Assembly: GCF_945859705.1 (NCBI RefSeq)
Contig: NC_079136.1
Coordinates: forward strand, 847,501-911,500
Reading direction: 5' to 3'
DNA from: Episyrphus balteatus
Lineage: Eukaryota; Arthropoda; Insecta; Diptera; Syrphidae
Length of the DNA stretch: 64,000 nucleotides
The position numbers were made by a program, and so were the translations under genes. This document shows positions 60,801 through 64,000 of the stretch, piece by piece; positions within the stretch are counted from its first letter, which is position 1; each line of letters begins with the position of its first letter. The notes beneath the pieces were generated by a model. It did no database searches. It saw only the letters and a list, made by a program, of their open reading frames with translations, and had not been told where the DNA came from.

Positions 60801-61522
60801 TTATATAGGCGACTACATCTGATGCCAATAGCAACTGGTTGGCCATCTTTCAAAATCTCACATTTTTCACTGTCAGACACTAGGGAATAATTTTTTTTAT
60901 CCAACGCACTTCCAGAAGAAAACAAATTAACTCTGATGTCAGGAACAAAATACACATTTGTGAGTCGCTTTTTAACCCACTGTTGATGATTGTATGCTTC
61001 GATATGGATATCGCCTCTACCATGCGCTCTGATCTGGGTTCCATTGCCCACTGTAATCATGACTGGTGTCTCCAACTTCTCGTAAGAACTGAACCATTCT
61101 CGCCTAAAGCACATGTGCTCACTGGCTCCCGAATCTAAAACCCAATCATCTACTGTCACAGCATCTCCGATGGTAATCGTCTCGCAAACAAATGCATCAC
61201 AGCTGCTTCCATCAATAGAAGCACTCTCACGATTTGCAAAATTAAGTTGCTTTGAGTTGTTTCTCTTTGGACAATTATTTTTCCAATGACCAGACTGTTT
61301 GCATATAAAGCATTTACCTTTGCGTCTCTGAGAGTTTTGATTCTTCTTCTTATTAGATTGACCGTATTTTTTCTCGTCTTTTATGTACAAAGCTGCTTCT
61401 GTTGACCTTTGAGCATCACATGTGCCCAAACGAGTTTCTTCCATAATTAGTCTAGATCTTAAATTACCAATGGTCTGGTTTTTTTGTTTCAGTCGATTCC
61501 CACGCACTAAAGAAATGTGCAA
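57896..61522 (-). CDS. Copia Gag C-terminus and Pol: zinc knuckle, protease, integrase, RT, RNase H
   Basis: A 1,208-codon open frame. In order: CCHC zinc knuckle (C71, C74, H79, C84); aspartic protease with D130-S-G; integrase HHCC zinc site (H266, H271, C296, C299) and catalytic D326, D389, E425 with D-35-E spacing; a linker with three VVDEPL repeats (about 569-596); reverse transcriptase with FDVKTAFLNG (about 811-820) and YIDD (895-898, the usual copia form being YVDD); RNase H with SDSDYAGD (about 1060), E1102/E1104 and D1138. It ends in TAA at 57896. All catalytic residues looked for are present and there are no internal stops. The first 12-14 codons precede the A7 run and are probably not translated. 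The frame is one base out of register with gag, overlapping it by 59 bases. The proteins would make and insert cDNA copies of the element. Confidence 0.95.
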   Translation of the reverse strand: MHISLVRGNRLKQKNQTIGNLRSRLIMEETRLGTCDAQRSTEAALYIKDEKKYGQSNKKKNQNSQRRKGKCFICKQSGHWKNNCPKRNNSKQLNFANRESASIDGSSCDAFVCETITIGDAVTVDDWVLDSGASEHMCFRREWFSSYEKLETPVMITVGNGTQIRAHGRGDIHIEAYNHQQWVKKRLTNVYFVPDIRVNLFSSGSALDKKNYSLVSDSEKCEILKDGQPVAIGIRCSRLYKMLFRVKNESVHANLVSKIESLEVWHNRLGHMCIGQVKKILNQREIKFVDNPNFFCDACAMGKMHRSPFGESQSRATERGVLVHTDLCGPMQTKSLGGSRYFLLFKDDYSSFRKVYFIKEKSEVPSLIEKFLNEVQSLLSNNIKTLRSDNGLEFVNKHVQDLLSARGIIHQLSVPYSPQQNGRAERDMRFIVEIARTMLHGNDLPLRLWSEAVNTAVYLLNRFGPSPVKNKSPYELWLQQTPSISNLKSFGSEVFIHIPKEKRQKWDKKASSGIFVGYPDNTKGFRVWVPESNKIQLSRDILFKEKATFKLGTSNETPKEDIKEPVVAVVDEPLKPIAVVDEPLRGDAVVDEPLRDVAVETDRLENLTGSEDDQFSSAEEGGPHRAEAEENTLIKANEKTKSKELEAAQQRRRGQKKFDGASDSVFKSKLRSNENWDAGPHPSLVAAITEGHAFLAGTMEPLTYSEAINSEDSKMWMAAMEEEMEAHRLNKTWELVDCPKDRKVIPCKWVYKVKLSAQNNIERYKARLVIKGCSQQEGIDFNETFSPVAKFNSIRTIIAIATCKRLLLYQFDVKTAFLNGTLEEDIYMAQAIGYVDQSGKVCKLNKTLYGLKQASRNWNLTISKLLNNYNFITCAADPCLFVLRKEERIVIIALYIDDGLMAATDVNDIYELITYLNQHLQLTMNKANYYLGLELKRNSAGDIHVLQSAYIQRLLSRFNMAESKGFATPCEAISKSSLLSPTSTDETGFPYREAIGCLMYLAIATRPDISYVVGVLSRYLDRPAPQHIKTLKRVFRYLKATQNIGIFFKNKCNLNLLCYSDSDYAGDVDTRRSTSGYIFLLGDSPIAWGSRRQRCTALSSTEAEYVAASEAVKELMWIRVLIRDILQECDVRAMLYIDNQGALKLIKNPEYHSRTKHIDVRVHFIREKYYENLFDISYIPTNEQLADIFTKPLCKEKFEYFKVKINII
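59735..59830 (-). repeat. 30-bp minisatellite inside pol
   Basis: Three 30-bp units, each containing CAACGGCTCATCAACAACAG on the + strand, encode three consecutive VVDEPL repeats between integrase and reverse transcriptase. The repeat length keeps the frame. Linkers at this place are usually variable in copia elements. Confidence 0.9.
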
Positions 61523-62012
61523 ATTTTTCTGGTAACGTCATCAATACCTTGGTAACTAACATAGACTCAGAAACCGATTCACCAGATTCTCTAAGCTGCT
61601 GAGTTAAACTCTCTAACTTGCTTATGTGAGTCGCAATGTCATCATTTTTGTCTTTTTTAAAACCATGAAATTGTTGCTGTAGCATGCTTATGCTAGTATT
61701 TGACTTTTGATCATAAATTGAACAAAGCTTAGACCACATTTGATTTGAAGACAAACAATGCATAATATGCACTAACACACTTTGTCCAATTGACGTAGCA
61801 ATTATTTTTTGCGCTTTTCTATCCCTTTGATGCCATGTTTTCAACTCCAACTTGGTAGCAGGTTTTGTTTCATCGACAACTGGCATCTTCTCTTCTCCAG
61901 TCACAACCTCGAAGAGATCACTTGCGTTTAGAAGAATACGTACTTGAAATTTCCATGTGCACCACTGTTCTGCACACTGAAGTTTGTCTATTTTAATTGT
62001 TTCGTTGTCCAT
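61464..62012 (-). CDS. Copia Gag, N-terminal part (182 aa), ends early in a shifted frame
   Basis: The frame starts at the ATG at 62012-62010 (MDNETIK) and ends at a TAA at 61464-61466. It carries the copia-type Gag region: an early W-x-x-W-K-F block (QWCTWKFQVRILL) and a central segment with MWSKLCSIYDQKS and HISKLESLTQQL, as in the UBN2/copia Gag family. Gag packages element RNA into cytoplasmic virus-like particles. The nucleocapsid zinc knuckle is not in this frame; it lies at the start of the next one. Copia normally makes one continuous Gag-Pol frame of about 1,400 codons, so the stop here is unusual. The last few residues after the A7 run at 61479-61485 are probably out of frame. Confidence 0.85.
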   Translation of the reverse strand: MDNETIKIDKLQCAEQWCTWKFQVRILLNASDLFEVVTGEEKMPVVDETKPATKLELKTWHQRDRKAQKIIATSIGQSVLVHIMHCLSSNQMWSKLCSIYDQKSNTSISMLQQQFHGFKKDKNDDIATHISKLESLTQQLRESGESVSESMLVTKVLMTLPEKFAHFFSAWESTETKKPDHW

Positions 62013-62216
62013 GTCAGACACAAAAAAAAAACTTCTAGGAAATTAAATGCTGATTTCTCAAAACTGATCTTCTTTAATCTCTGCAATCCGGCCTTCTTTT
62101 ACGAATCTGAAATATTACTTTTATTTCTCGCAAAATAACGAATTCTCCGCAGTTAAAAGAAAAGACTTAGATTATGGTAGATGTAAAAAAAAATTTAATT
62201 TAATTATTACAAGGGA

Positions 62217-62230
62217 CTGGGCCCATAACC
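62217..62230 (-). promoter_or_regulatory. Primer binding site matching internal part of initiator tRNA-Met
   Basis: On the + strand the 14 bases CTGGGCCCATAACC match the anticodon stem-loop of insect initiator methionine tRNA, not its 3' end. Copia of Drosophila is known to prime reverse transcription with a cleaved half of this tRNA. The site starts immediately next to the LTR, as required. Confidence 0.85.
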
Positions 62231-62437
62231 TGATAAAAATAAAACAACCGATCAGTTTGACTTCCAGGATAAAAAGAGGAAGTTAAAGCGTTTAATACAA
62301 AAGACTTGAGGTTAGAACTACATAATGTAATGTAATGTAAAGTAATGAAAGTAAGTATAACAATTTGTAAGTCAGTGTACTAATGAATGTATTCAGAGAG
62401 TGATTAATTAATTCAAGTTAATAATGTATATTCAACA
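62231..62437 (-). repeat. 5' LTR of the copia element
   Basis: 207 bp, TG...CA bounded, read as identical to the 3' LTR. It directly abuts the primer binding site at 62230. It should hold the element promoter, but no clear TATA box was identified. Confidence 0.95.
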
Positions 62438-62442
62438 GTTAG

Positions 62443-62750
62443 CACTCAAGCTGTGTTAAGTGCAAAAATCAAGCTAGATTAATCTATTTAAAGCCTTAAA
62501 ACTAGTCTAGTCTTGTGCAGATTAATAAGAATAATACTTTCATTCCACATTCAGAGTTCAAGGTTTTATGATTAGAAACGATTTCTTTCAATCTATCCAT
62601 CTGGTTTAGTTTCATCCTTCCACAGTTTTCTTTCTTTAACTTTCACAATGTACTGATGAGTAGAGTGTTTTTCAAGACAGATAATTTAAAAAGAATTCGA
62701 CGAATTACCTCCGCTCCAAATTGAAAGGAAGGGAAGTAGTTCTATTCAAG
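62443..62750. other. Short AT-rich stretch, nothing recognised
   Basis: The right flank of the copia insertion. No gene or repeat. Confidence 0.5.
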
Positions 62751-62752
62751 AT

Positions 62753-63340
62753 TACACTGGTCTGGAAGGAAATACTCCATTTAATAAAACTATACTTTTC
62801 TAGAGGATTTTCTATGTGCTGATTCCAAATCCGATGTCAAAATTGGCCTAGCACGTCACGTCTTTAAAATATTCCCGTTAGAATATCTCGAAAACCCATT
62901 TTTTTGTGTTTTCGAAGCAATATTGGCGCAATGTAAACTTTTTCAACTAAATGTGTCACGGTTTATGAAAGAAATTACTTTTTTTTCCAAATTCAGTTTC
63001 AACCTTCTCAATATCTTTTTTATTATCCGAGATATCTAAATTTAAATAAGTTAAGTAGGTTTGACATATCTTACCATAAAGAAACTGATCATTAAAAATT
63101 CATATTTGATTCTCCCAAAAACAAAAGTATACTTTTCTAATAGATTTTAGTGTGTTGATTTTGAATCCGAATTCAAAATTTTTTTTGAGATTTTCTAAAA
63201 AAAAAACTTTATTGTGTGATTCTCTAACGCGTACATATATCGCAAAATGTTGACGTGCTAGAATTTTTTTTACTTCGGATTCGAACTCAGCACATCAAAA
63301 ACCGTAAGAAAAGTATACTTTTCTTCTTAGGAGAAACAAA
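62753..63340. repeat. Decayed relative of the 5.6-kb foldback
   Basis: It starts with ACACTGGTC (62754) and contains TATACTTTTCTAGAGGATTT (62788) and GATTCCAAATCCGA (62820). The right side holds inverted counterparts (TCGGATTCGAACTCAGCAC near 63275, AGAAAAGTATA near 63308). A second outward copy of the TATACTTTTCTA block near 63128 suggests the same compound layout as at 5631-6645. The right terminus could not be placed. Confidence 0.55.
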
Positions 63341-63591
63341 TCTCAAGCTTTAGAAGGTTTATCACAAATAAGATATTTCTAAATGGAAAAATAGTATATA
63401 AAATTACAAAACACGTATAAATTTGTTTTAATGTATTTACTATAGTTTTCTTTACATATATCATCGTTGAAACCAGAAAAGTGTGTAACTCCATTTTAGA
63501 AAATTTTATAGGGGAGCAAAAAAACCTCATCGTTTTGAAGGCATTTGTATGAGTTTCCATTTTCTCATTTTCTAATAAAATTAAAACTATT

Positions 63592-63927
63592 ATGCAGGTG
63601 GCCATGGCACAGAGGAATAGATGGATGACTTCAGAGCCAGACATCGTGGGTTCAAACCCAGCGGTCGGCTCAGAAGTTTTTTCTAAATCGCCAGCTTAAC
63701 TGAAGCCACCTGTGCGATAACATGAGACAATTTTCAACTATGTCTCCTCCTCTGTGCCACGTAGTTCAGTGTTGTATGTTCTTCTCTCGTTCTTTCTCTC
63801 TTTGTCTTTCTGTGTTGTATTAATGTCTTGTGTTGTATCAGCAAAATGGACCTAGATTCCGAAGCTGCAGTGTTTCTAGTCCAGAGATTTATCTTCAGAC
63901 TAGTTTAATATGTAATGTAATGTAATG
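63592..63927 (+). mobile_element. tRNA-derived SINE with 10-bp target duplication
   Basis: Pol III box A TGGCACAGAGG (63605-63615) and box B GGTTCAAACCC (63649-63659) are spaced as in tRNA genes. A roughly 250-bp body follows and ends in TGTAA repeats (63911-63930). The flanking 10-bp repeat TAAAACTATT (63582-63591 and 63928-63937) marks target-primed insertion. The body contains a perfect complement of the box A region (TCCTCTGTGCCA, 63748-63759). The partner LINE is unknown. A 105-codon minus-strand frame that crosses into the head is chance. Confidence 0.85.
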
Positions 63928-64000
63928 TAAAACTATTGACTTTAAGGGGATTCCTAGTTTGAGGAACGGTAGATATCAGGTTTGGCTAACAGATGGCATT

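Larger units (their letters stand above)
57632..62437 (-). mobile_element. Full-length copia-type LTR retrotransposon
   Basis: Two 207-bp LTRs (57632-57838 and 62231-62437) that I read as identical, starting TGTTGAATAT and ending TTATCA on the minus strand, enclose gag and pol. A 5-bp target duplication GTTAG flanks the element (57627-57631, 62438-62442). The order protease, integrase, reverse transcriptase, RNase H is that of Ty1/copia elements. Identical LTRs mean the insertion is recent. The element is 4.8 kb and opposite to the transcription implied by the recursive splice sites. One apparent defect, a frame change at an A7 run between gag and pol, is described below. Confidence 0.97.

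Noticed and set aside
1..64000. CRISPR arrays, bacterial operons, rRNA genes and intact tRNA genes
   Set aside because: None seen. Direct repeats are transposon-derived, and the tRNA-like parts belong to SINE-type sequences.

Overview
This window looks like non-coding DNA from an insect, probably a fly (Diptera). It is very AT-rich, full of A and T runs, and densely packed with transposable elements. No cellular protein-coding gene can be supported in 64 kb. The only long reading frames belong to one copia-type retrotransposon at the right end.

The most interesting signal is a pair of sequences about 30 kb apart (around 2607 and 32549, + strand). At each, a pyrimidine-rich 3' splice site is fused directly to a 5' splice site (CAG then GTAAGCC), and a second strong donor (GTGAGTAT) follows exactly 26 bases later. 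This is the architecture of recursive splice sites ('ratchet points', zero-length exons) with a short cryptic downstream exon, known from giant introns of Drosophila. The two copies also resemble each other upstream. With the lack of exons, this suggests the window lies inside one very long intron transcribed left to right.

The rest is mainly transposon debris. From left to right: an old dispersed repeat (0.7-1.0 kb); ratchet point 1; members of a dispersed repeat family at 2.9, 12.2, 16.3 and 22.2 kb; a compound foldback element (5.6-6.6 kb); a TA-flanked element (9.9-11.05 kb); a 5'-truncated LINE with a 25-bp target duplication (15.6-16.1 kb); a foldback with an internal tandem array (18.5-19.6 kb); a motif cluster (23.4-24.4 kb); two tRNA-like modules tail to tail (26.3-26.5 kb); a hAT-like element (27.09-29.42 kb) with a foldback nested in it; ratchet point 2; a second copy of that foldback (32.7-33.7 kb); a TTAA-flanked element (34.2-35.65 kb); two related foldbacks with 8-bp target duplications (38.9-40.1 and 54.2-55.6 kb); a perfect 207-bp tandem duplication (40.4-40.8 kb); a second hAT-like element (44.5-47.9 kb), again with a nested foldback; a foldback at 49.7-51.3 kb; a probable LINE 3' end (51.5-51.85 kb); a young copia element (57.6-62.4 kb, minus strand); and a tRNA-derived SINE (63.6-63.9 kb).

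Several stretches between these elements have higher sequence complexity and no visible repeat (about 4.4-5.0, 20.1-21.3, 24.8-25.6, 30.4-31.7, 41.3-42.5, 52.4-53.0 and 56.4-56.85 kb). They are the best places to look for intronic regulatory DNA. Target-site duplications, inverted repeats and splice motifs were read directly from the sequence. Superfamily names come from known family signatures, and the giant-intron model is inference.
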